This document shows, piece by piece, positions 34,313 through 42,272 of a DNA stretch of 64,000 nt. The DNA is from Porphyromonas endodontalis ATCC 35406. Its GTDB lineage: Bacteria > Bacteroidota > Bacteroidia > Bacteroidales > Porphyromonadaceae. The DNA lies in NCBI RefSeq assembly GCF_000174815.1, contig NZ_ACNN01000014.1, forward strand, positions 56,777-120,776. The letters are read 5' to 3'. The stretch's first letter is position 1, and every line of letters starts with the position of its first letter. The notes below the pieces were generated by a model. It was not told the origin of the DNA, made no database searches, and saw only the letters and a list, made by a program, of their open reading frames with translations. A program made the position numbers and the translations under genes.

Positions 34313-34350
34313 TTTTTCAGATATGACACGTCCCCCGAATTCCTCTTTTT

Positions 34351-34358
34351 TAGTTTTG
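34351..34358 (+). promoter_or_regulatory. -7 box of the fimA promoter
   Basis: TAGTTTTG matches TAnnTTTG; no TTG is present 19 bases upstream, as expected of an activator-dependent promoter. The leader to fimA would be about 240 bases and includes the stem GATAG/CTATC (34419-34442) and the palindrome GGGATATCCC (34492-34501). Confidence 0.5.
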
Positions 34359-34604
34359 CACCGTCATCAAAACGAAAAAAGAATGAAGACGAGAATGCAT
34401 TGAGTATACATAACGGAAGATAGCGAGAGCGGAATAACTATCGGGGCCTCTACCGAAAAGGGATAAGATGTTCTTTGAGCTTTCCATGCGAGGGATATCC
34501 CTTTCCTATCACTGCTCTGAAGTGCCCTATTTTTCTGCGGGGAATGCTAGATATGAGATAAAGAGTCATAGCGCACATATAAGTTTAATGTAATAATATA
34601 AAGT

Positions 34605-35792
34605 ATGGTTCAAATGAAAGCAAAAGTTTTAATGACAGGCTTGGTTTCTCTTGCCCTCTTGGCTGTTGGCTGTAAAAGTAACAAAGAGGCAGAGCCCAAG
34701 GAAAAAGGTAATGCCAAAGTTAGTATTGTAGTGGCAGGTAATGCCTCTGGGATGCGTGCTTATGGCGATGAAGATGGAGAAAAGCACATTGAGAAGCTTA
34801 CTGCTATTATCTACAAGGGTGATGTACAAGAAGCAATCAAAGTTGGGGAAGCTGGGGCTCCTGAGGTGAAGGATATCGAGTGTAGTGCCGGAGAGCGCAC
34901 CTTGGTTGTGCTAGCTAATGTTCCCGCCTCTATGGATCTTGTGGGGAAAACGAAGAAAGAACTAGAGAAACTTACTTATGAATTGGCAAAAGATGATGAG
35001 ACGCACAACAAGCTTCTTATGACTTCTGAGTTTACTTCTATCACCCTCAAAGCAGGAAAAAACTATTATGGTTATGCCAATAGTGTAGGTAATCCTGCTG
35101 ATGAGCATATCTCTGTGGGGGCTCCTCTTCAGATTAAGCGTGTGCATGCTGCCATCGCATTCGAAGGTGTAAAAGTTACCTTTAAGCCCGAGTATAAGGA
35201 CTATAATGTGAAGTTTGACGATGGCATGGTATTCGCTTTGATTGCTAAGAAGAACTCCATGATCTTTGGTTCAAGCCTTTACAATGTTGCAAACCAAGAT
35301 TATCTATATGGTGTACACGTTACTTCTGGTTCCCTAACACCTGCCAACTACACTGAGGCTGCTTGGCTCAAGACTGCTATTAGCCAAGCAGATATCAAAG
35401 ATTCTGACATGAAGAAGGGGTTCTATGTGCTAGAAAATGCAAGTAAAGAACATCCTACGATCCTCTGTCTCAAGGGGACTCTCGTACAGAAGAATAATGA
35501 TCCGTTGACCCCCGAACAAATGGCGAAGGCTTTTGCAGCAGGATGGATCGTTTCTGAAACAGATGCTACTACTTACTACCCTGTAATCATCAATGCAACA
35601 TCTAACAACTATTCTTACAATGGTGGGACTGAACGAGACAAAATCGTTCGTAATACAAAGTACAACGTGGTGCTAACGATTACAGGTCCTGGTACGAATA
35701 AGCCTGAAGATAAGACCGACGAAAAAGCTAACCTCGACGTTCTATGTAAGATCGTTGATTGGGTTATCATTACTCAAAATGCTACTTGGTAA
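34605..35792 (+). CDS. fimA: Major fimbrillin, FimA type
   Basis: This is the structural subunit of long type V fimbriae, which polymerise outside the cell by donor-strand exchange. The 395-residue prefimbrillin has a lipoprotein signal ending at C23 (LLAVGC). It matches P. gingivalis FimA along its length: KEAEPKEKGNA, CSAGERTLVVLAN, ITLKAGKNYYGY, FALIAKKNS, KGFYVLEN, and the end TITGPGTNKPED and DWVIITQNATW. R51 (GMR before AYG) stands where P. gingivalis FimA is cut by Arg-gingipain at R46, freeing the groove for the next subunit. An ATG nine bases downstream (34614) is an equal start candidate. A hairpin lies between this gene and fimB, so fimA can be made in excess. Confidence 0.94.
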   Translation: MVQMKAKVLMTGLVSLALLAVGCKSNKEAEPKEKGNAKVSIVVAGNASGMRAYGDEDGEKHIEKLTAIIYKGDVQEAIKVGEAGAPEVKDIECSAGERTLVVLANVPASMDLVGKTKKELEKLTYELAKDDETHNKLLMTSEFTSITLKAGKNYYGYANSVGNPADEHISVGAPLQIKRVHAAIAFEGVKVTFKPEYKDYNVKFDDGMVFALIAKKNSMIFGSSLYNVANQDYLYGVHVTSGSLTPANYTEAAWLKTAISQADIKDSDMKKGFYVLENASKEHPTILCLKGTLVQKNNDPLTPEQMAKAFAAGWIVSETDATTYYPVIINATSNNYSYNGGTERDKIVRNTKYNVVLTITGPGTNKPEDKTDEKANLDVLCKIVDWVIITQNATW

Positions 35793-35821
35793 GAAAGAGA
35801 TATTCTGATTACCTACGGGAG

Positions 35822-35852
35822 AGAGAAGAGGGGTATATGCCTCCTCTTCTCT
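35822..35852 (+). terminator. Hairpin between fimA and fimB
   Basis: AGAGAAGAGG pairs with CCTCTTCTCT in a 10-bp stem, without a T-run. It may protect or partly end the fimA message while allowing read-through. A second short stem GAGCT/AGCTC follows at 35876-35893. Confidence 0.5.
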
Positions 35853-35915
35853 TACCCAGCCTTTTATAAGATAGAGAGCTCCTTTGATAGCTCCCTTTAT
35901 TTGTAAAACAATAGT

Positions 35916-36848
35916 ATGCGCAACACAAAGAAATTATTACTGACTTTCTTGAGTCTCTTTTGGGGTGTGACTTTCTTGTTGACAGGTTGTATATACGACG
36001 ATCTCTCAGAATGTCCTCGTCCCTTTTTCCTCAAGGTGAAAGCTATTGATGCAGATAACAAGGATATAACCTCTGGCGGGGCAGTGCAGAGTGTTGTGCT
36101 ATTCTTTTTCGATGAGGCAGGCAATTGCCTCCAGACTAAAGAATTGAATGCTGCGCAAATCGTTGCTCAAAAGCCCGTTTTTGTGGAGTCGAAAGGCGCG
36201 TCGAAGATAACTTGTGTGGCTTGGGGTAACCCCTCAGAAGATGATCGAAAACAATTCTCCTCGATCACTCGTTTGAGCGACCTGTATGTACGTCTTGTAT
36301 CTCAAGATGGTATTGCCCAATCCCCCACAGACCTATTTGCCGGCAGCATAGAGCACGAGATGGAGTACGATCTTAATAAGAAAAATAGTACCATCACAGT
36401 AGAGATATCACGCCGCACAGCAGAGGTTACCGTCACTGTCCTTGGGTACAAATCTTGGGCAGAACATCTTAAGACTTCTCCGCTACGCGCCTCTCAGACT
36501 ATTGCAGATGCCATCACATTGGGGACTACCCCCGATACCTATATCTCCCACCAACAATTGGGAGGGCAACCTGTATCTTATCGTCCTAAGGGCGTGATAG
36601 AAGGGAATGGCAACCTAATTGTTGCTCCTTTCCGCATATTCCCGACTTTAAATGCTGCTCCATTGGTGCTCGATCTTTACGCCAATGGCAAGAAGCAGCT
36701 CTCCTTTACAGAGAGCAGTGATGGTAAGAAGTTCGTCCCAGAGGTAGGGCGAATGCTCAATATCCTAATCGATATGCGTTCGTCTTCACTCAATACTTTA
36801 GTGGTAGTTACCCCTTGGGATGTTGTACATCAATTTGCAACTTATTAG
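35916..36848 (+). CDS. fimB: Fimbrial anchor and length regulator, FimB
   Basis: The protein has 310 residues. A lipobox at C25 (LLTGC) is followed at once by IYDDLSECP, the hallmark of the FimB/Mfa2 family. FimB stays lipid-anchored at the base of the fimbria and limits its length. The two-domain beta-sandwich pattern is seen in VQSVVLFFFDEAGN, ITCVAWGNP, VEISRRTAEVTVTVLG and LVVVTPWDVV. Unlike the other four fim products it has no arginine at the gingipain-type cleavage position, as expected for a subunit that must keep its lipid. The gene is intact, whereas P. gingivalis ATCC 33277 carries a nonsense mutation in it. Confidence 0.9.
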   Translation: MRNTKKLLLTFLSLFWGVTFLLTGCIYDDLSECPRPFFLKVKAIDADNKDITSGGAVQSVVLFFFDEAGNCLQTKELNAAQIVAQKPVFVESKGASKITCVAWGNPSEDDRKQFSSITRLSDLYVRLVSQDGIAQSPTDLFAGSIEHEMEYDLNKKNSTITVEISRRTAEVTVTVLGYKSWAEHLKTSPLRASQTIADAITLGTTPDTYISHQQLGGQPVSYRPKGVIEGNGNLIVAPFRIFPTLNAAPLVLDLYANGKKQLSFTESSDGKKFVPEVGRMLNILIDMRSSSLNTLVVVTPWDVVHQFATY

Positions 36849-36900
36849 TCACCCCGTTGTATAGGATGCGAAAACCCATGCAAGAAACAAAATCTAAAAG

Positions 36901-38235
36901 ATGAAACTAAATAGCCCTATAGCCTTCTTGAAGGTTCTGTTGTTGTTCGTCACAGTACTGATCGCCTCTTGTGCCCGAAAGGGGGAACTTAATGTTGCCG
37001 AAGACCAAGAGGCTACCATCAATTTGTCGTTGCCGGAGACTCGTCTTCGGGGCGGCTCCCTTTTCGCAGGAGATCAGGAGATTACCAAAGTGCGTATCCT
37101 TGTCTTCAAAGGAGAAGGGCTCGACGTACAGCAGCTTTTTATTGCCAATACAAGTGCATTCACCAATCCATTTTCTCTAGTTGCCCACGCCGGTCTTCGT
37201 AAGATATACGTTGTGGCAAATGAAAGCGACGCCCTCGGTACACGTCTTTCGACCATCGTTTTTGAGCGAGAGCTCAAGAAGGTATTGTCGGATGAGCTGT
37301 CCGCTTCTGCCGTGTTGCCCCTTGTCTTTACAGGCGAGGCTGAGGCAACCCTTCGACCCGATCAGTCTGTACAAGCTGTAGTCCCACTCCGGCGTATCGT
37401 TGCCAAGGTCACACTTTCTCTCAAGCATCACTCTGCATTGAGTACAGATCAAGTGCAGATCCGAAAAGTTCTTATCAACCGATTGGCAAAAACGGAGCCT
37501 CTTATTCCTCGTAGTATCGTCTTTCCATTGGGTACTCCTTGGGAATGGACCAAGGTAGAGACAATGGCTCTTGTCAATAATGATACCGAATACAAACCCT
37601 ACATCAAAGAGGAGGAACCTCTCTATGTCTACGAGAACTTAGGTTCTTCGGCAGACTCTACAGGCCGTGCTCCTATCCTTATGATTGAAGCGTTGTACAA
37701 TGGCATTGCCACCAATTATTACGCTTATGTCAATGACAAAAATAGCTCTGCCGATCATCATTACTCAATAAAGCGTAACCATCACTACATGCTCAAAGGG
37801 GATATTACCAAGGTGGGAGAGTCTCCCTTCTTGATGCTTACTACCGAAGTTTTGCCTTGGGATGTGGAAGAGTTAGAGCATAAAATCTTGGAGCCACAGC
37901 AGGGCAAGCTGGAACCTGGTAGTGTATTCCCCGGCCCTAATTACACATCCAAAGAGCATCCTTTCTCTGTAACAATCCGTATTAAAGCTACGGAAGGAAG
38001 TCACTGGAAGGCTACTCTTACCAATGGTTTGGAGTTTGCTCTTCAGGGGGATACCTCGGGAGATACAAATGTAGACAGGGACTATACGGTTACGATTGTC
38101 CCTTTGAAAGTCCCTGGCAATAAGCCCCGTAAGACTGAGCTTTACTTTACGGTGGATGGTAAAGAAGTCGTGCTCAAAAAAGAGGGCGGGTTACGCCTTA
38201 CCCGCATTGAGATTATACAGAAATCTAAATTTTAG
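36901..38235 (+). CDS. fimC: Fimbrial accessory subunit FimC
   Basis: The 444-residue lipoprotein has a lipid cysteine at C24 (LIASC). FimC is a minor component incorporated into FimA fimbriae and needed for binding to host receptors in P. gingivalis. The fold repeats the fimbrillin pattern: VRILVFKGEGLDVQQLF, KIYVVANESDALG, a first domain ending near residue 170 (RRIVAKVTLSL), then the second domain with LPWDVEELEH. R48/R50 lie at the expected Arg-protease site. The length agrees with P. gingivalis FimC (about 450 residues). It lies 52 bases after fimB and 12 bases before fimD. Confidence 0.88.
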   Translation: MKLNSPIAFLKVLLLFVTVLIASCARKGELNVAEDQEATINLSLPETRLRGGSLFAGDQEITKVRILVFKGEGLDVQQLFIANTSAFTNPFSLVAHAGLRKIYVVANESDALGTRLSTIVFERELKKVLSDELSASAVLPLVFTGEAEATLRPDQSVQAVVPLRRIVAKVTLSLKHHSALSTDQVQIRKVLINRLAKTEPLIPRSIVFPLGTPWEWTKVETMALVNNDTEYKPYIKEEEPLYVYENLGSSADSTGRAPILMIEALYNGIATNYYAYVNDKNSSADHHYSIKRNHHYMLKGDITKVGESPFLMLTTEVLPWDVEELEHKILEPQQGKLEPGSVFPGPNYTSKEHPFSVTIRIKATEGSHWKATLTNGLEFALQGDTSGDTNVDRDYTVTIVPLKVPGNKPRKTELYFTVDGKEVVLKKEGGLRLTRIEIIQKSKF

Positions 38236-38247
38236 CTACTACTCGAA

Positions 38248-40248
38248 ATGATGATCCGTAAATATATATTCCCTCTTGTCCTTACTACAATTGCACTTTT
38301 CTTTGCAAGCGTAGGGTGTACTAGAGAGTCTCTTGGCGATGGAGGGGCTCATGTTGGAAAAAATTCTTTGCTGCTTCAATTGCAAGTCTCACCAACAGAC
38401 CTTCGCGCTACAGAGGTGGGAGAAGATGCTTACAACGAGAATACCGTATCTTCCATTACCGTCCTTTTCTACAAAGGTGGGCAACTCTTTTGGCAAAGTA
38501 AAGAGAGCGGACAAGGAGGGATCACTCCAAATGGAAGTATTACCACCCCAGGGCGTCACTACATCATACCGGTGCCCGATGATAAGAAGGCGCAACTCAA
38601 TGGCGTTAATGGCTTCAACGTGTACGTTGTGTGCAACAAAGCCTCTTTTGTAGCACCTGCCACCGAAGCCGCTCTACTCAAGGAAGTGGTTGCAGATGAG
38701 CTTAATGCCACGGCTCCCGCTAGCTTTGTGATGATTGGGAGTGCGATTAATAAGAGGATTGACATGGCCACTCAAGCCGGTCGAAACTTGGGTTCTATTG
38801 GTCTCAAGCGCGTGGCTGCCAAGATACGACTACTTCGCCCCACTGTAGACGTTGCCGGCTACGTGCAAGTGGGGGATGCCCAAGTCAAGCTTCGTAACTA
38901 TGCAGATCGGGGGTATTTGGCAACTGCGGAGAATCTCCCTACTGCTGAATACAAAACAACAGACTATCGGTCTGTAACTGAAGTCACCGCCGGAGGAAAA
39001 AAATCCGCACACTTCTATTCGTATTACAATGAGTGGGCTTCGTCTACAGCTTTAGACCGGCGCCCCGAGTTCTTGGTGCAGATTAAGATGAAGAAGGTGG
39101 GTGAAAGCGACAATATGGCTAAGGACCACTATTACAAAGTGCCTTTGGAACCTCAGCAAAAATCCCTACAGTCCAATAAACTCTATGAGCTATCTCTCCG
39201 AATAGAAATTATTGGCTCTCCCTCCCCCGAAAATCCGGAACTTGTAACAGGGGCTATCTCGATAGAAGAGTGGAGCAAGCACGAAGACTCCTACGGTCTA
39301 CCCGCAACCCAGTTCCTCGTTGTTGCTGAGCATGATGTGGAGATGAAGAATGCGACTCAGTATAGTCTTCCTTATCAGTCGTCAAAGCACCCTATCACTA
39401 TCAATATCAAAAAGGTGTATGCGACTTATGTAGATGATAAGGGGGTACTACAGACGATCTCCTACGGAAGTGGGCAGTCGGAGTATCCTACCATTACCAG
39501 TGATGCCAATTCAATTTCCATTAGCTCCTCTATCCCAGAGAATAATATCCCTAAGTATATAGAGTTTGAAGTAACAAATGGGGTTTCCGGTCTCGTCGAA
39601 AAGGTGAAGGTAACACAAGTTCCCTCAAGTTTTATAATCCATACCATGGGTACAAGCTCTAGCCTCAATCCCGATGGAAATTTGCCACCTCACCTCCATA
39701 ATAAAGCAATGTATCACATTCGTATCTTAGTTCCCCCAGCGAATATGATACTCGGGTTCCCTCCTATGGAACCGGTAAAATTCTACGAAAGGAATACCTA
39801 CAAAGAGTCCCATGATCTTACTAAGGATGACCTGGAAACCTCCAGGATGGTATCTCCTTCGTTTGAGTTGGCGTCTCAGTTGGGGGCAACTCTCACCTGG
39901 CCTTACTATAGATTTACTTTCTTCTATTCAGGAAAGCCGCAAATAGATACTGAAAATAAAAAGAGTGCAACTTACAATTGTGCGACTTATGTAGAGTATC
40001 GGGTTAAAGATGGCGTTACTGAGGAAGTCAAAGGCTGGAGGCTCCCGACAGAGGCAGAGATTGAACTGATTGATCAATTGCAGAATGACACCAAGAGTGC
40101 CGTAAAACGAATTATGACGGGGAGATATTATTGGGATTCTTATTCGGCGAATGGTGCGAAGCTGATGACCCATCCTGAATCTGGAGGATCCTCTTCTGAT
40201 AGGGCTCATATACGCTGCGTCCGTGATGTAAAAGATAATACGATTTAG
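38248..40248 (+). CDS. fimD: Fimbrial accessory subunit FimD
   Basis: The 666-residue lipoprotein (C24 in ASVGC) is the largest minor fimbrial subunit; in P. gingivalis FimD is about 670 residues and sits on the fimbriae with FimC and FimE. Two fimbrillin domains occupy the first 360 residues, with ITVLFYKGGQ and FNVYVVCNKAS early on and IEEWSKHED closing them. Ig-like beta domains follow, and the last 100 residues contain GWRLPTEAEIELI and YYWDSYSANG, then RAHIRCVRDV, a FISUMP/DUF1566-like domain found at fimbrial tips. R53 fits the Arg-protease site. The stop is two bases ahead of fimE. Confidence 0.88.
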   Translation: MMIRKYIFPLVLTTIALFFASVGCTRESLGDGGAHVGKNSLLLQLQVSPTDLRATEVGEDAYNENTVSSITVLFYKGGQLFWQSKESGQGGITPNGSITTPGRHYIIPVPDDKKAQLNGVNGFNVYVVCNKASFVAPATEAALLKEVVADELNATAPASFVMIGSAINKRIDMATQAGRNLGSIGLKRVAAKIRLLRPTVDVAGYVQVGDAQVKLRNYADRGYLATAENLPTAEYKTTDYRSVTEVTAGGKKSAHFYSYYNEWASSTALDRRPEFLVQIKMKKVGESDNMAKDHYYKVPLEPQQKSLQSNKLYELSLRIEIIGSPSPENPELVTGAISIEEWSKHEDSYGLPATQFLVVAEHDVEMKNATQYSLPYQSSKHPITINIKKVYATYVDDKGVLQTISYGSGQSEYPTITSDANSISISSSIPENNIPKYIEFEVTNGVSGLVEKVKVTQVPSSFIIHTMGTSSSLNPDGNLPPHLHNKAMYHIRILVPPANMILGFPPMEPVKFYERNTYKESHDLTKDDLETSRMVSPSFELASQLGATLTWPYYRFTFFYSGKPQIDTENKKSATYNCATYVEYRVKDGVTEEVKGWRLPTEAEIELIDQLQNDTKSAVKRIMTGRYYWDSYSANGAKLMTHPESGGSSSDRAHIRCVRDVKDNTI

Positions 40249-40250
40249 AG

Positions 40251-41867
40251 ATGAAGGCAATGAAACAAATACTTTTATACCTAGTAGCTCTACTGGCACT
40301 CTCGGCATGTGCCTCCAAAGAGTTGCCCTCTCCCACAGGTAAGGAGCAGATACACTTCTCTATAGATATGCCCGACTTCTCGACAGCACGAGAGGGAGGG
40401 CTAGACGAGAGTGGCATCAGTAACCTTGAGTTGTGGGTCTTCGACCGCGATGGTCACTTTGTGGAAAAAGCAACGGCTACGCTCACCTCGCAAGGCTCAA
40501 CGAGAGCATACACTGCCTCTATTACACCTTGTGCAGAACCTCGTATCATCCATTTTGTCGCCAATGCATCTCTTACGAATGAGAGTGAATGGATAGGGCG
40601 GGACGAAATGCAGATGCTTCCCTCCTTCAGGGCTGCTGCCCACTCAACCATCCCCATGTGGGCGCGCAAGAAGTATGATAGCGTACAGAAGAATTCCGAT
40701 TTGGGAGCTATTCTGCTTCTTCGTAATATGACAAAGTGCAATCTAATTGTGGATACGGATGCCGTCAAAGAGGCTACCTATAGTATCTACAATACGCTGG
40801 CAGAAGGTACATTGGCACCTTTCGATCCCTCTGCCCCCAATCGGGACCAGGCCTTTAAGAGACCGGTTACTATCCCCACAGAGCCTGCAGGAGTTCCTTT
40901 TGCCAACAATAAGCCTTGGCACGCTACGGATGGGGTAAGCCCTTTCTACGTGTATGAGCGAGATAACACCCTCTCTCCATCTGTACCCTGTCTCATACTA
41001 AAGGCAAAATTTGGGAATGATGCCGATTTTTCGTACTACAAGATAGACTTTGTTGATAAGAATGACAAGACTAAGCGCCACCACCTCCTGCGTAATCATT
41101 ATTTCAAAGTTACGATCAAGGATGTGCGTGTAAAGGGGTATGCTACCCCCGAGCTGGCTCTTGCCGGAGCAGCGGCCAACAATATCGCTCTCTCGGACGA
41201 GGTACAGATGTTTCCCTCTTTCTCTGATGGCAAAGGTCGCTTGGAGGTTGATAGAACGTACTTTTCTCTTACCAATGATGAGCGTGAGGCTACCTTCAAC
41301 GCCCGCTACTTTCCCAATCAAACTTCCTCTACTCAAGATAACAGTAAACTCACGGTGAGGCCTACAGGAGACGCTGTTACAAGTGCGACTGTAGACGCTA
41401 GTGGTAAGATTACGCTCCATTTTGCGCCTCAGCCTGCGGAAGGAGAGGGAGTCCTTACCTCAGATGTGGTTGTAGGGGTGAGTGATAATGATGACCTCAA
41501 ACGCCTTGTACGCGTAGAGGTTCGTAGGCATTACGAGTATAAGAGCTTTAAGGCAAATGATCAAACGAACCTCTCAAACGTAAGGGTCACTAAGACGCAA
41601 GGAGCTAGCCTAAAGATTGAGTTCGTTCTCCCGGATGAGTTTAGCGAAGCATTGCTCCCCATTACTTTTAGAGTCTTTACAGAACATTTCTATCCATCCA
41701 ATGGGCAAGGCTTTTCTTTCCAACGAGTAGAAGGAAGGACTTGCTATGAGTATACTCTCTCCAAACCTATGCCTGCAGGGCGACGTATAGAGTGCAATCT
41801 CAAGTCGAATAGGTCAGGCTCAGCAGAGACTATAGAGGTACGTTCCGTTGAGGTATTTTGCTCCTAA
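40251..41867 (+). CDS. fimE: Fimbrial accessory subunit FimE
   Basis: The 538-residue lipoprotein (C20 in LSAC) completes the fim operon. FimE is required in P. gingivalis for attaching FimC and FimD to the fimbriae and is itself probably at or near the tip. The N-terminal fimbrillin domain shows LELWVFDRDGHFVEKA and IIHFVANASLTNE, followed by middle beta domains and a C-terminal Ig-like part (YEYTLSKPMPAGRRIECNL). R47 (STAR before EGG) is the presumed cleavage site. An ATG nine bases downstream (40260) is also possible. A strong terminator follows at 41915. Confidence 0.88.
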   Translation: MKAMKQILLYLVALLALSACASKELPSPTGKEQIHFSIDMPDFSTAREGGLDESGISNLELWVFDRDGHFVEKATATLTSQGSTRAYTASITPCAEPRIIHFVANASLTNESEWIGRDEMQMLPSFRAAAHSTIPMWARKKYDSVQKNSDLGAILLLRNMTKCNLIVDTDAVKEATYSIYNTLAEGTLAPFDPSAPNRDQAFKRPVTIPTEPAGVPFANNKPWHATDGVSPFYVYERDNTLSPSVPCLILKAKFGNDADFSYYKIDFVDKNDKTKRHHLLRNHYFKVTIKDVRVKGYATPELALAGAAANNIALSDEVQMFPSFSDGKGRLEVDRTYFSLTNDEREATFNARYFPNQTSSTQDNSKLTVRPTGDAVTSATVDASGKITLHFAPQPAEGEGVLTSDVVVGVSDNDDLKRLVRVEVRRHYEYKSFKANDQTNLSNVRVTKTQGASLKIEFVLPDEFSEALLPITFRVFTEHFYPSNGQGFSFQRVEGRTCYEYTLSKPMPAGRRIECNLKSNRSGSAETIEVRSVEVFCS

Positions 41868-41914
41868 AGAAATTCATATTACGAATTAATGTTGTTCATT
41901 TTAAGAGTGCTTCT

Positions 41915-41963
41915 GAAGTCCCCCTCCCTTTTTGTTCGAAAAAAGGAGGGGGCTTCTTTTTGG
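41915..41963 (+). terminator. Terminator of the fim operon
   Basis: GAAGTCCCCCTCCCTTTTT pairs with the AAAAAAGGAGGGGGCTTC arm around a GTTCG loop, followed by TTTTTG. This is one of the strongest terminators in the window. The remaining gap to 42272 carries the promoter at 42171 and a short A/T-rich stretch. Confidence 0.9.
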
Positions 41964-42170
41964 GGGAGTGCCTTTCTCCACTCCCCTTTTTGCCTGATTT
42001 TCACTCCTATTACAGGGTATAAAATATTTTTTTGCTGCCTGAAAAAGAAAAACTTTCTGACCTGTATACCTACTGGATATTAGCCTGTTTTATTTTCTCT
42101 TTCCCATGAAGAGATTTTTTGCTTTTCTTGTCATTTTGCACACAAACGCACTCTACGTAAAATCTTTTTG

Positions 42171-42178
42171 TAACTTTG
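42171..42178 (+). promoter_or_regulatory. -7 box of the two-module LRR gene
   Basis: TAACTTTG lies 95 bases before the ATG. The -33 element is unclear. Confidence 0.5.
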
Positions 42179-42272
42179 GCTGGGATAAGAAGCCTCTGCT
42201 TAGCAGTATTCTTCTTATTTGAAAACTCTCCTCTTATAGTCGTTTTGAATTGAAAGAAGTTATTAGAACCCT

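Larger units (their letters stand above)
33478..34604. other. 1.1-kb gene-poor stretch before fimA
   Basis: It holds, in order, a terminator (33611), a GC hairpin GGGGCGG/CCGCCCC (33676-33701), an unassigned AT-rich part with no convincing gene (33702-33980), an AraC-family remnant (33982-34214), a tandem 11-bp repeat (34291), a promoter box (34351) and a long fimA leader. P. gingivalis has fimX and pgmA in front of fimA; neither is seen here. Confidence 0.6.
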
